Shown: positions 20,459 to 33,306 of the stretch, piece by piece
Numbering within the stretch: the stretch's first letter is position 1
Layout of the letters: every line of letters starts with the position of its first letter
Assembly: GCA_035041965.1 (NCBI GenBank)
Contig: JAPYMA010000902.1
Span: forward strand, 62,001-126,000
Source of the DNA: Anisakis pegreffii
Taxonomy: Eukaryota; Nematoda; Chromadorea; Rhabditida; Anisakidae
Direction: 5' to 3'
Length of the DNA stretch: 64,000 nt
Notes under the pieces: generated by a model
What the model was told of the DNA's origin: nothing
Databases searched by the model: none
Seen by the model: only the letters and a program-made list of their open reading frames with translations
Translations under genes and position numbers: made by a program

Positions 20459-23400
20459 ATTCCCACCTTCGACTTCCGAATAGGCTGTTCCTTCGGCTAT
20501 AACGACGTCTCGGCAACGTTGTAGAGCAGTGCAGGTTTCGTACGGTCAGTGACAGAGCAGTGTTCGTACTGACGACAACGATTTAACGTGAATTTGTCGG
20601 ATAGAAGTTAGTAGTTTACGACACACCTTGTGAGCGATATTCTTAAATTGTTGTACTTGATAAGTGCATGATAAGCTTTTTTGCTGCATTCATTGCTCTT
20701 GCTTATAATGACGTTCGAAACTTTAACTGTCTTGGTTGCTTGCACTATTTTGTGTACTTTTTATCGGTATTTCGACTGATAATCCGACCGAGTGCTATGA
20801 TCAGACATCGCAAAACTACTTGCACAATTAACTTTCGCATACGTGATCTTCAGATATTATTGAATTGCAATTGATTCAAGAAGTCTACCGGAATATATGA
20901 ACAAATCAACGACATCTCCTTTCTGAGATAATGAATTTCAATAAAAAAATGGCCAGTTGTTAGCGAGGCATGCTCATAAAAGCATTCTCTTCTGTCACCA
21001 AGAGAATGTAGGCAAAATTCGGCAAGGATCGAATGCAAAAGCTGTATAACAATCGCGCAAAAGTGGAACGGAACCTGAATAGATAAAAGTTCGTTGAATT
21101 CGTCACTAATCACTTCTGTGAAGACAATCCGCCTCTCACTTCCTACCACGCTGATTCGGATGATAATTTTAGTTTGGTTCTCCTTAGCATTGTGATTTGG
21201 TTGCTCATGAGTTCTTCGATCAGATATGTCGTCATACATCCAGTAAAAAGAACTTTTTCCAATCGATTCATACAGTGCTCTCTGGAACTTATATTTGTGA
21301 ATTTATGACTGAAGAATTCGTGCTCTACTTTGATATTATTATTTGTTGCTATCACGAGAACTTGCAGTCAAAGACAACAATATGAAGTTGGAAGGTAATT
21401 GATAACGATGTACTCGGTTTAATACTCGATTTGAAACCTACGAAACGATCACTTGTTATAGAGAACTAATCGCAAGCACCATAAACATTTTTCCTGGTGC
21501 ATAATGTCTAATCGATGATCATATTGAGAAACGAATTCGCTGTTAAAAAATTGATAAGTGCGAATATTACGTGGCTTCTGTGTTTAACGAACGGCTTAAC
21601 TCCAAACGCACTCTGCACGAAGCGTTTTGTAGTACATTCTTCTTACCGTAACCGTTAATTTAATCTAATTTAATTTAATGCGACGACATATGAAATTTGT
21701 TCGTGTTTGCACTGCTTCTTCCACTTACTTTCAATTACATAATCCATCGCATCCTAGTCGTAATACAGACAGAAACCCGATTAGACCCCTTACTCAAGCT
21801 CATTACACTCATTATTCGCACCATCAGTCAAAAGTAAATGCATTGAATTACCTGGTGACTTGAATTACGGTCTACGTCCGATCGTGATTCAACATTGCTA
21901 CTCTATGAGAGAGTAATATCTTTGCAAGCATATAAACAACTGGAACGGACAAGCCTTTACATGATTTTCCAACGTTGTAGCTTATTGAATATTTCAAAGT
22001 ACTTTAGAATGGTACACATTCATGATGAAACAGTCTTCGAATCAGATCACTTTATTGCTTGCTATTTTGGGAAATACATTGATTGCAAACAAATATGATT
22101 TTGCTGCTGAAATGCGAATGACGGTTTTTGAGTTTTGTATTCTGACCGATATTCATGACAATTTGAGTAAAAAGAAAGATATTTACATCGGGAAAAATTA
22201 CAAAAATGGAAAGAAGACAAAAAACTTTGATTGATAGATTGATCAAACAATACACTGCATTTGACAAATCAAACGTTCAAAGTAGGGCTGCAGAATGGCA
22301 TAAAACATATTGTGTATTATAATATTACTAATTTCTTGCAGGCACTAAAACCTTTCGACCATTATCTTAGTAAATCGAAAATTAAGTGTTCGTACTCTGT
22401 TTTGATATCACGTCGCGAGAACTTTGCAGTCAGAGACAGGAATATGAAATTGAAGATATTTGATAACGATGTACTTTGTTTGATACCTTATCTGAGACAT
22501 ACGAACCAATCACTTGTTATAGAGAACTAACCGCAAGCACCATAAACATTTCTCCTGGTGCATAATGTCTAATCGATGATCATATTGAGAAACGAATTCG
22601 CTGTTAAAAAATTGATACGTGCGAATATTACGTGGCTTCTGTGTTTACCGAACGGCTTAACTCCAAACGCACTCTGCACGAAGCGTTTTGTATTACATTC
22701 TTCTTACCGTAACCGTTAATTTAATCTAATTTAATTTAATGCGACGACATATGAAATTTGTTCGTGTTTGCACTGCTTCTTCCACTTACTTTCAATTACA
22801 TAATCCACTGTATTATACTACAGACGTACTACTGATTGAACTTCTTACTCAAGCTGATTACATTCAGTATTCGCACCATCAGCCAAAAGTGATCGCGTTA
22901 AATCACTCGGTGACTTGAATTACGGTCTACGTCCGATCGTGATTCAACATTGCTACTCTATGAAAAAGTAATACCCTTTGCAAGCATGCAAACAACTGGA
23001 ACGGACAAATTGGAGAAGCCGTTGCATGGTTTTCAAACGTTGTAGCTTATTGAATATTTCAAAGTACTTTAGAATGGTACACATTCATGATGAAGCAGTC
23101 TTCGAATCAGATCACTTTATTGCTTGCTATTTTGGGAAATACATCGATTGCAAACAAATATGATTTTGCTGCTGAAATGCGAATGACGGTCTTTGAGCGG
23201 GGAGTGGTGCGAGATTTTTGAGTTTTGTGTTTTATGACGATTTGAGTATAAAGAACGATATTTACATTGAGAAAATTTTTAAAAATAGAAAAGTGACAAA
23301 GAAATCTGATTGGTAGACAATCACACAGTTCACTGCATTTGATAAAGCAAACGTTCAAAGTAGGACTGTAGATGGTATAAATGACATAAAACACATTTGC

Positions 23401-24461
23401 GTCTTGATGAGAATTGAGAATTCATGCTCTTTTTGATATTCACTGTCGAACAGATGATATGAGATATGTCGTGAGATGCCAAGTGATCATAATCCATGAA
23501 AACTGTCATTGATGAAAACAAAACTCTCCCGAATGATGAGAGTAAAATTTCTCGCAGGCAATAGAGCTTTTCGATCATCATCTTAGTAAAATCGAAAAGT
23601 ATTCGTATATTGAGTCCTAAATGAGAAAACAACTGATGAAGGTCAATTGTAAGGAAACAATAGAAGTATAATTGCGAGACTGATGTAAGAGGTCTCGATG
23701 ATAGGGATTTCACTGGGGTATTCAAGTTTCTGAGAATATCTACAGTTCTGCGGAGATATTAATGATAGGACGGATATGAATTTTTAATGGACTGTGCCAC
23801 TATTATTGCATTTCAATAAAATGTCAGTTAACCAAAAAAAAAATCAGTTAAAGCAGTATTCTCATTCGACGACCCATACAATTTCCATCAATTGTGCTGA
23901 TCAAAATTTATAACTCTCCCGAATGATGAGAACAAAATCCACGAAATCGACAGCCTTCATTAAAAACATGCGGAACTGTCCTGCGAATGAATTTTCTGTT
24001 AGTTTTTTTCCAACTTTACTGATGACAGAAATTTCTTCTGAACGAGCCGGCAATCAAAAATCTGAAATCATACTTCAGCCTTTTGTTGGGATTGATTTGC
24101 TGCATGCGATATTTTTGGAGGACGAAAAAGTAGAAATTAACGATGTGAACTTAAATATCACGTATGAAGGCACTGATAACATGCACTTATGACTGTTGAC
24201 AGAAAAACACATGAAGCAGTAGATTCAATGCTGATAAAATGGATGCTTTAATCAGTGCGATGATAAGGGAATACGAATTGCGATTCACCGATGAAAGTAC
24301 ATCGAAAGTGAACTCAAATTAGTACGGACATCGTGCACTGTTGGTGATCGTACGTGGTTGAGTTTTGGTGCTTCCGACATTTTCATATATTTTCTGAATA
24401 GTGAATCGGAGTAGTCAGTTAGTCAGCTTGATAGTTATCCGATCGGTTACAAATCTCAAAG
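20459..24461. other. Divergent upstream region between the two neprilysin genes
   Basis: About 4 kb with no supported coding exon. Most of it is the repeated DNA described at 20779-24946. Initiator-like TCAGT sequences occur before both starts (for example around 24415 on plus and 20545-20560 on minus), but no clear TATA box was found close to either. It must contain the promoters of both genes. Confidence 0.5.
21420..23300 (+). repeat. Tandem direct repeat, period about 1.06 kb
   Basis: About 21420-22260 and about 22480-23350 are homologous. Both contain the sequence beginning GCAAGCACCATAAACATTT, the GCGACGACATATGAAATTTG stretch and the TAGCTTATTGAATATTTCAA stretch. Parts are nearly identical and parts have diverged. 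The copy at the start of the window has only one unit. Confidence 0.8.
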
Positions 24462-27400
24462 ATGGAGCAGAGGCGCTCATCACTGCTCATCAGCTCGTGC
24501 TTGTGCTTAACACTGCTCGCCATTACAGTAGCTGGACAGTGTAAGTTATTGCATTGTTACCTATCACTAATTCAGGGTTTCTCAACCGGGAGTATTCGCA
24601 CTTCCAAGGGATGCGAGGTGGTATTCCAGGGGGGGAGGGGGCGAGACAAGATTTTATTTTTTATACATTGAAGTAGGCTGGGGCGGATTATAACGCATTT
24701 CAACGTATAATCAAAGCGAGAGTGGACTCTAACGTATGTGTTTTTGAAAGGGTTAGAACCTACTCTAATCGTGTACACTCATCTACGTTCTAAGTATTGG
24801 ATGAGACATAGAGACTGGATATTGTAAGAAATGCGAAGACATTTTAACTGTTTTTGTAAGGGGTGCAGGGAGGAAAAAGGTTCAGACCACTGCGCTAATT
24901 TATTATCGCTTTTTCAACTTTTATCGATTTTACCATTGATTTGGTGTCTCCAAAATTAAGAAAATGCAGACAGAATATGGCACATATCCTAGTGGCTCTT
25001 CATTATACTCATATGAAGAATACTCATATGGCTCTTCATTATTTCATATTCAAAAGTGACAAGTTTTCAGTGTCAACTCCAGCACCAACCGTCTTCCAAA
25101 ACACCATTGCTCCAATCAGTCCAGATGATCCAAGAGCAAAAGCGTTCGCAGAAGCATCCGATCTGCTCAAGTCGATGATAAACATATCCGCTGATCCATG
25201 TAATGATTTCTATTCGTTCACCTGTGGTTCGTTCCACGGTGCAAAAAGTTTCGCCAGACTCACCAAAGTGAATTATGAAGTGATGGCCAATAAGATTGAA
25301 GATCCAGCTTATCGTAGCTCAGAGGTGAATTTGTTCATTCCGTTTGATCATTTCTCATTGAATGACAAAAGCATGTCTACCATCTTAACACATTCAGTTC
25401 AAGTTCTGAACTAATGCAGAGCGGTGAAGCATAAGGCAGATTTTGTGGTCTCATTCAAAATTATGTCTTTGCATAAAAACGAAACGCTTCATGGTTTTAC
25501 GAACGAAGAATCAACTTTTTAAATTGAACTTGCTAAAATCGTTGAACTTTGATGATGGAATTTCCAAGCTCTGAATTTGCGTTTTTGGTGTCTTTAGTTG
25601 AAACCGTTTGACACTGTGAAAGTTTGACACGCCGTTTGTTGAATGGTTCAGGAATATTTAAGCCTTTCATAGGACTTTCGCCATTTCTAAACAACGTTGC
25701 CTTTATCAAACTGCTATACAACACCACCACTACTAGCGAATGTGATAATATTCCGCAGCAAAAATACACTCTTTTTTACGATAGATGTGCATAAGATTGC
25801 ACAAAACGATAACGTTAGCAACTCATCAAGCAGCTGATAAAAGCAGATGAAGTAGTGATTGCAACTTGCACTACATCATTCGAAGGAACTGCATACAGTA
25901 CCTAGTCCTTTGATGAAGCATTCACTTAGAATGGGTCAATGCAAGAACATTCCAACGATGATAAATTAAAATATTTATGGCTGTTCCTATTCAAAACCAT
26001 TCATTGCTAACAAAACCATAGTCAAAGCTATCTCACAATCAGAACAAATTCAGAGACAAACGATAAATTAGGACAACAAGTTGGAAAGAAACTGAAAAAG
26101 AGTAATGTGCATTATGAATACAACAGATATGAATACGCAAAAGGTTGAAAATACTGGTTAACAATTTAAGTACCGTATTTAACGATCTATAAGGCGCACT
26201 TAAAAGTCTTAAATTTTCTCAAAAAACGACGGTGCGCCTTATAACTCGGAACGCCTTGTATGTACTGATTAATTCTGGTTACTGACCTCAGAGCGATTTT
26301 GTGTGACACGCGGCGCTGCGATAAGGTTTATAAGTGCATTATGGCGAAAGGTTTATTCCCTTAATGCGCCTTATATAAGAAATAAGTTGGGAAATAGACT
26401 ATTCATTGACAGTGCGTCTTATAACCCGGTGCGCCTTATAGGTCGTTAAGTACGTTACGTGAATAGCGGTGAGAATATTACCAACAATTACGGTTACATG
26501 ACACATGTATGCAGAAATGAACGAGAAAAAGAAGCCATTCATCGGAATAACATCAGCGATCCATAAGTAACATGGGAATGATTTCAAAACATGACAAATA
26601 AAACTACAACAATTGGACTTAATGCAAGATTGTCAAAATTTCAGTTACCAAAGCCAATGAAACAACTTTTCGACTATTACGATACGTGCAAGAAGGCATT
26701 CAATGACTGGAGTGCAATAACAGCCGATGCTGCGTTTGTGAAAACAAAGCTGTCAGATCTGCACACCAAAACTGGCATTACGTTCCCTGCAATCGATCAA
26801 ACTACTGCAGATCCTCAAATGCCAGATAAAACAAGAATGGGTAAAATTATCGGTTACATGGATGGTGTTCTTCGTACCCCAACACTTATCAGCTCTTATG
26901 TGGACACGAACTGGAGAGATCCACACAGCCCCGAAGGATATTTACTACAAATTGATCAATCGTCATTATATTTTCCACTTTCATATTATGTAAAAACATG
27001 GGATTCAATCAAAGTTAAATACGGGGAGCGAATAGTCGAATGGCTAAATCAATTAAAACCAGGACTGGATCAAAATAAACTGAAAAAAGATGTTGACGAC
27101 ATGCTTCAGCTCGAACTGACCATTGCGCACGAGTTAATGGTCGATGACACAACCCGTCGGACGTATGCACGATCTTACAATGTGTTTGCGACAAAAGACG
27201 CACAAACACAATTCCAGTTGATTGATTGGCCTACGTATTTCACTCAGCTATCCACTTACGCTGACCGAGATGTCCAGAATATGATGAGAAAACCTCTGTT
27301 CAATTTCAATGTTCTCGAGCCCGCGATGCTCAACAAAGTTGCGAAGTACATCCAAGATGGAAAGATCAAAGCGCGAACATTGATCAATTACTTCAATTTC

Positions 27401-30400
27401 CGTGTTGTTGGTACATTCAGCGGGTACCTGCCATCAGCAAGTAAGACCGAGGATGAATTCGGTTATAGGTCTCCATTGGATCCAGTCATGAAACTAAGAC
27501 AAAAAAAGCTTACACCAATCGTTCGGGATACCCCTATCGCGCAAATCACTTTTGACATTCGCGAACAGTGTGCCGGTAAAACGGTATGGGATCTGCAGTA
27601 CGCTAACGCACGTGTTTACATCGATGCAAAATACCCAACGCCAGAAGACCGGGTATGTGCATTGCAATATTGATCTTGAGACTTGGAATCAGGAGAAATC
27701 AATCCATTTTGGATTTGTTCGTTGCGGAAATAGCTCACTAGTATGACCAATTTCAGACTCAAATTCGGCATAAGTTTGCAAACTTAATGGAGACAGTACT
27801 AATCGGTTTCCGCAGTATGGTCGATCAATTAAGTTGGATGTCGGTATATTCGAAGCGAGGCGCATACGGCAAAATCGACGATCTCGTCAAGAACGTCGCA
27901 TATCCTGATTTCATCGTCAACGACCAGGAACTAACCAATTATTACAGTGCATTGACAATTTCGGCATCTGATAGCTATACGCAGATGGACGATAAAATTT
28001 TTGAATTCAACCAGTATAAATCGTTTGAATCACTACAATTCAATGGTACTCAACGAACCGACTTCCTTCAGGGTCCTGGTCTTGTGAATGCATGGTATCA
28101 GGTGAATGGATGCTTTTGAGATTTTATTTCGTTAAGTGAACCAAGGATTTAGGTGATTCAGCGCTTCATTTAAGCTTAATGCATCGAACTTAAAAAGGGA
28201 TGAGTTGTTAAAGTGAAGGATACACATTACGGCTGTTTTATAATCAGATTTATCTCATACACATCTGTGTTGTTCTTGATAAGCCTAAGCCAAAAGACGT
28301 TTCTACCTCGTGCTGAACTTTCCACCATTCGATTTTCACATTCTCGCATCCAGAATACCATTCACTGAACACCTTCACTAAGCACTGGTGCTCATTCAAC
28401 ATTTACCCATTTAGATATCGTTTGCCACAACATATCATGAACGATTTCATTAATTACAAAACGCATGAGTTAATAGATGGATTGAATGAATGCAATTTCA
28501 GCCCGAGATGAATTCAATCACATTCCCAGCAGGCATCCTGCAACAGCCTTTTTATGACCCCAACTGGCCTGTATCGGTGAATTACGGTTCGATGGGCGTG
28601 ATTGTTGGTCATGAGTTGACTCATGGATTTGATGATGAGGGTGTGCAGTGGGATGGCACTGGCGTACTCTATCAATGGATGGATCCCAAATCGTTCCGTT
28701 CGTTCCAGGTGAATGCATCCTGAATAATTCAATACATCCTCAAGACAGAGTCAACGATGCACTTAATTTAAATTAGACGTTTCGCTAGGGATACCCTCTG
28801 TGAAACTTGTCTTTACAGAAAATGGCAGACTGCGTTGTGACTGAATACGGAAACTTTTGTCCACTACCAAACGACTATCACCCACGTTGTCTTGATGGCC
28901 ACAATACTCAAGGAGAGAATATCGCTGATAATGGAGGTTCATTCTGCGGCTTTTTCTTGTCATAGCAGTTCCCACTCCGTTGCTTGAAACTGACCGATCG
29001 TCTCAAATCATCCAGAGGCTTTTGGAATACATTGCATCTCATTCTACGAAATGAATGAAACTGTTCGTGAATGTAATGCTCACATCCGAAGTGACGTTGA
29101 AAATCGACTGAATCGATCCTCGTCGAAATATAGGATCAATAATATTATTTTGATAAATTCGGAATGGTATCTTTCAGTGGCGTACTCATGATGTTTTCGA
29201 GGGGGAGGGCACAAAATGGTCTGATATAGTGTTTGGAATCTGCACTCCCCGATGCAACCAAAACAGCAATAAATAATCGGCATAATTTACAATCTATTTG
29301 TTATTCTTAAGAGACGTTGACATGTGTGTGTCGTAAACGGTGTACCCAAGCTCCAGAGCTAGAAAAAATTTTGGCTCCTTCACAAAAGACCGCAATAACA
29401 TTCAGTAACCAGAGCTGAGACCTTTATGATAAGTCTACTGCGAATGTGGTTATGATAGTAATGAAAAAAAAGAGCAATGAATCAATAACAATGAAAGTAA
29501 TCAGTTTGCAAAGCAGCAGTGAGCATTTCCCTTCCTGTTTTCCCTCTCCTTTTCCCTTTTCTTCCATCCTTCAGGAGGGTATGCGCTCCTTGCACTAGTG
29601 TCTATGCCACTGAATGTATCTCTTGATTTATTTTTACTGCAAACCATAATTTATAAAAATAACATTTCAGGCATTCACGCAGCATATCGTGCCTACAAAA
29701 ACTACCAAAATTTGAATGGGCCAGATCCGCTTTTCGACGATCCCTTAATGCGTCAATTATCGCACGATCAACTCTTCTTCATGGGCTTCGCACAAGTGTG
29801 GTGTCAAGAGCCACCATCGGACGAAGCAATCAAAAGACAAATTCTCATCGATCCGCATAGTCCATCGTTGTATCGCGTTTTTGGTACAATTCAAAACTTC
29901 CCCGCCTTCCGAAGCGCTTTCAACTGTCCACTCAATAGCAAGTATGCACCAGAGAAACATTGTGACGTTTGGGTAAACCCCATTAAAGGAAGTAAGTGAC
30001 TGAAGCTGTTCGATTCTTAGAAAATATCAAAAAAAGTGTCTTTCGTGTGGTGGATGCATGGTGATTCGCTGTGATGCCGGATGCTTCATGATAGCATTGC
30101 CTAATGATAACTATGCGATAGTTCAAAATTATTCCCTTGAACTGCACTCCAAAATTCACTTCATACAAAAGACTAAAGGTTTCTCATCAATTAATTTCTC
30201 ATCAGAGTAATTAATTTTGCAGGCATGGGTATCCCAGATACAGCGAAAGCTGACGATATACTGAATATTCCGAAAACGAAGCAAATACAACCAGATCAAG
30301 TCGACAAATTCAACGCTTATATGGGTGCTGTGAACTTCTTCCAAGAATCGATGAACATCAGTGCTGACCCATGCAATAACTTTTACGAATATGTTTGTGG

Positions 30401-33306
30401 TAGTTATAAAAAGGGATTGAGTTTTCGATACGGTGATATGCAGAATTTCAATACATTGGGATCATTAATGGAATCACCGAAATATGGAAAGTTTTCGGTA
30501 AGTTTTCGCTTAGGATACGCATTTAATCGCTTGACATTTTAGGTTCATCCACTAACTGGAGTTTGAGTTTTTGTTAAAAATGAAAATTGTTCCAATTTGT
30601 GATTTTCTTCCGAATCCTTGATTGTTCACAGTTTTGGGTCGATGCTCAGCACAACGATTACCTCTCGTAGTAATCGATCCTCTTTCAGACTCCTATGTCT
30701 GCAGTGGATAAAACTGTTGCGTTCTACAAGAAGTGCAAAAAGACACGTTCTGATTTCAACGCGTACATTAGTGATGGAAAAATAATAAAATCCATAATTG
30801 ACGACTTCCAACGAAAAAGCGGATTGCGATTCTCAATGATAACCTCTCAAAGCCATCAGGGATCACAACAATTAGATCCATCCGTACTCGGTAAAGCAGT
30901 TGGTTTATTGAGTTCAGAAGGTGTTCATACACTCCTCACGCCACTGGTTGATACGGAATGGAAGACCGCCAAAACATTCACATTGTTCATCGATCAAAAT
31001 ACTCTGTATTATGCGAAGACCTACTACACGGAAGTTGCATGGCCCACGACGATCAAAACTTACAAGGACGATGTGATCGCTTTGTTGACCGATTATGCCA
31101 AACTTATCAAGGTAATATAGTCACATACATCGTTTGATATGAATCACCAAAAATTTGAATCAACAATGTTCGCTCAGGCAACGCCATTTATGTTTGCTGC
31201 AAAATAGCAAAATTGGATAGATTATTTGGAAGTGAAATTTTCCTCTTCACTTCGCTTCGCATTTGAATTAAACAAAGAATTATTAAGGCGACGATCGATC
31301 CGAGTAAACTGAGCGAAGACGTTGATAAACTTCTAGAGCTTGAAGTGCAACTCGCACGGAAATATAGCACTGATGATACAACTCGTCGACAATATGCACG
31401 CTCGTGGAATTTAGAAACTGTAAATGAGGCAAACAAAGACTATACATTCATCAACTTCGATGATTATTTTGCTGCATTAGCATCACAATACCCCGACCTT
31501 GCTACATTCTTCAAACGGCCCGATTTCAAGTTCTCAGCAATGGAACCTGAAAAGTTCAAACTATTGAGTGATCAATTTAGCAGTCTTGATCCTAATGTTG
31601 TGGTCAACTATTTGTTCTATAGACTTCTAGCTGCAAATAGGGAATTTTTACCGAGAAGTGCGAGTCACTTGACACGAACGATTGAAGAAGAAGATGAAAT
31701 GTTGAGTGGATTTGGTCGCAGACCACGAAAATTCGGCAGAAAGTTCGAGTTGAGAACGGCGGCACGATACAAGGACGTACAAACGCAGTGTGCTTATGAG
31801 GCGGTTTATGCGATGCAGTATTCGACTGGAAGAATTTTCGTCGATTACCTTTACCCGGATAAAGCCGCAGTGAAACGCATCAACGAGTTAGTCTTTTTAT
31901 TCATGAGAACATCAACGATCGGTATCACAGATAATATCTTTTATTGAGGTGAAATCAATCAATTCAACTGACGAATGATATTTTAATGAATCGTGGAACG
32001 AAGTAATAATTACGAATGCGTTCAGGTCAGCGAACGCAATAATGCACAACATCCTCAAGTCATTCCAAGGAATGTTAGATCGTCTGAAGTGGATGGATGA
32101 AAAGTCAAAGAAAGTCGCATATGAAAAGATAACAGAAATCGCGGTGAATGTCGTTTTTCCACCGTTTATTGCTGACAACACTAAATTGAATGATTATTAC
32201 GAAACGCTTAAAATCGACCCTGCTTCTGACTATATCGTAATGAAGAAAGCGTTGAATCTGTTCAACTTCATTGAAACCTACAAAGTTATCGTGGATAACA
32301 CCGCAGTGGATCGTCATCAATTCTTCCTACCACCGGCTGTCATTAACGCTTGGTATCAGGTAACCTAACCCTTCAATTGCCTCAAATTGCAGCTATTATC
32401 GCTCACACTGAAAAGATTATATTGATTCCATTGACTGAGGCGCAATCATGTCCTTTTTGAAAATTTGAAAATTTTAGAAAGATTATCTCAATTCTAATCA
32501 GCAATCAATAAAAGATAGAATCATACATTTGTTTTATAAACTAACGAATATGAGTTCGAAAGGTGTCAACGAGATTTCAGCCCGAAATGAATTCAATAAC
32601 GTTCCCGGCCGCTATTCTACGACAACCATTTTATGACGAAAATTGGCCAGCATCATTGAATTACGGTGGATTTGGATTAGTATCAGGCCATGAGCTGACA
32701 CACGGCTTTGATGATCAAGGTGTACAGTGGAATGGAATTGGTCAACTTGAGGATTGGCTGACGCCTGGGTCGGCGAAAGGATTTCAAGCGATGGCAGACT
32801 GTGTTATAAAAGAATATGACGGATTTTGTCCACTAAAAGGCACTGGTAAAGAACCAGAGTGTGTTAATGGCGAGCAAACGCAAGGTGAAAACATCGCGGA
32901 CAATGGAGGTTGGTAATATGCAGTTATGAGTCATTACTTTCGTTAAGTTGTGTTTTTATCGATGATTGATCGTTCAGGTATTCATGCTGCGTGGCGTGGT
33001 TACAAGGACCATGTGGCGTTGAATGGTCCCGATCCGCAACTACCGGATCCACTGTTGAGCAAGCTCACTCACGATCAGCTCTTCTTCATGAGTTTCGGGG
33101 CTGTTTGGTGTGAGATTCCACGAGATACCGAAGCACTTTACAAACAAATTATGACAGATCCGCACAGTCCATCGAAGTATCGTGTCTGGGGTACAATCGA
33201 GAACTTCCCAGCTTTCCGCGAGGCTTTTAACTGTCCAGTTGGTACCAAATATACACCTGCAAAGCACTGCTCTGTTTGGGTACCCAAGCCGGCACCTCTA
33301 CTTTGA
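24462..33306 (+). CDS. Secreted neprilysin-like protein with two tandem M13 peptidase domains (13 exons)
   Basis: Exons: 24462-24540, 25071-25324, 26645-27652, 27757-28101, 28502-28708, 28819-28936, 29671-29991, 30223-30497, 30689-31111, 31288-31886, 32026-32359, 32581-32908, 32978-33306. They total 4620 nt (1539 residues) with all phases matching. Residues 1-25 form a cleavable signal peptide ([18 protein letters not shown]), so the product should be secreted. Domain 1 has HELTH at about 599-603 and its GENIAD Glu at about 664. Domain 2 has HELTH at about 1358-1362 and its Glu at about 1424. VNAWYQ/INAWYQ and DPHSP..YRV are in both domains, so both should be active zinc endopeptidases. The protein ends [13 protein letters not shown]. 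Exon sizes match the minus-strand paralogue almost one for one (for example 345, 207, 118, 321, 275, 334 and 328 nt in both). The gene stands head to head with that paralogue, 4 kb apart. Introns carry three MITEs. Confidence 0.88.
24573..24892. mobile_element. hAT-like MITE in intron 1 of the secreted neprilysin gene
   Basis: 320 bp bounded by CAGGGTTTCTCAACC and GGTTCAGACCACTG (inverted). The flanking 8-bp sequences CACTAATT and CGCTAATT are an almost perfect target duplication, as in hAT elements. It contains a G tract and no ORF of note. Confidence 0.7.
26171..26457. mobile_element. Short MITE of the same pogo/Tigger-like family in intron 2 of the secreted gene
   Basis: 287 bp with TA-flanked inverted ends (TACCGTATTTAACGATCTAT at left; reverse complement TAACGTACTTAACGACCTAT at right). 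Each is followed by AAGGCGCAC. It shares TIRs and subterminal GGTGCGCCTTATA boxes with 19077-20105 but has no coding content. Confidence 0.75.
29175..29612. mobile_element. MITE in intron 6 of the secreted neprilysin gene
   Basis: Starts CAGTGGCGTACTCATGA and ends TCTATGCCACTG, giving inverted CAGTGGC ends of the hAT-like kind. The flanks GGTATCTTT and ATGTATCTCT suggest an imperfect target duplication. The interior has purine- and pyrimidine-rich tracts and no ORF. Confidence 0.5.
30223..33306 (+). other. M13 domain 2 of the secreted protein
   Basis: Exons 8-13. Motifs in order: [74 protein letters not shown] of the family is FPAAIL here. HELTH and GENIAD share one exon, as in domains 2 and 4 of the minus-strand gene. 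Confidence 0.85.

Larger units (their letters stand above)
20779..24946 (+). repeat. Source region of the duplicate at 1-1947
   Basis: It shares near-identical blocks with 1-1947, in the same order and strand. It spans most of the divergent intergenic region, plus exon 1 and part of intron 1 of the secreted neprilysin gene. Confidence 0.85.
25071..29991 (+). other. M13 domain 1 of the secreted protein
   Basis: Exons 2-7. Motifs in order: [69 protein letters not shown] and a C-terminal HCDVW. HELTH and GENIAD are on separate exons (28502-28708 and 28819-28936), as in domains 1 and 3 of the minus-strand gene. Confidence 0.85.
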
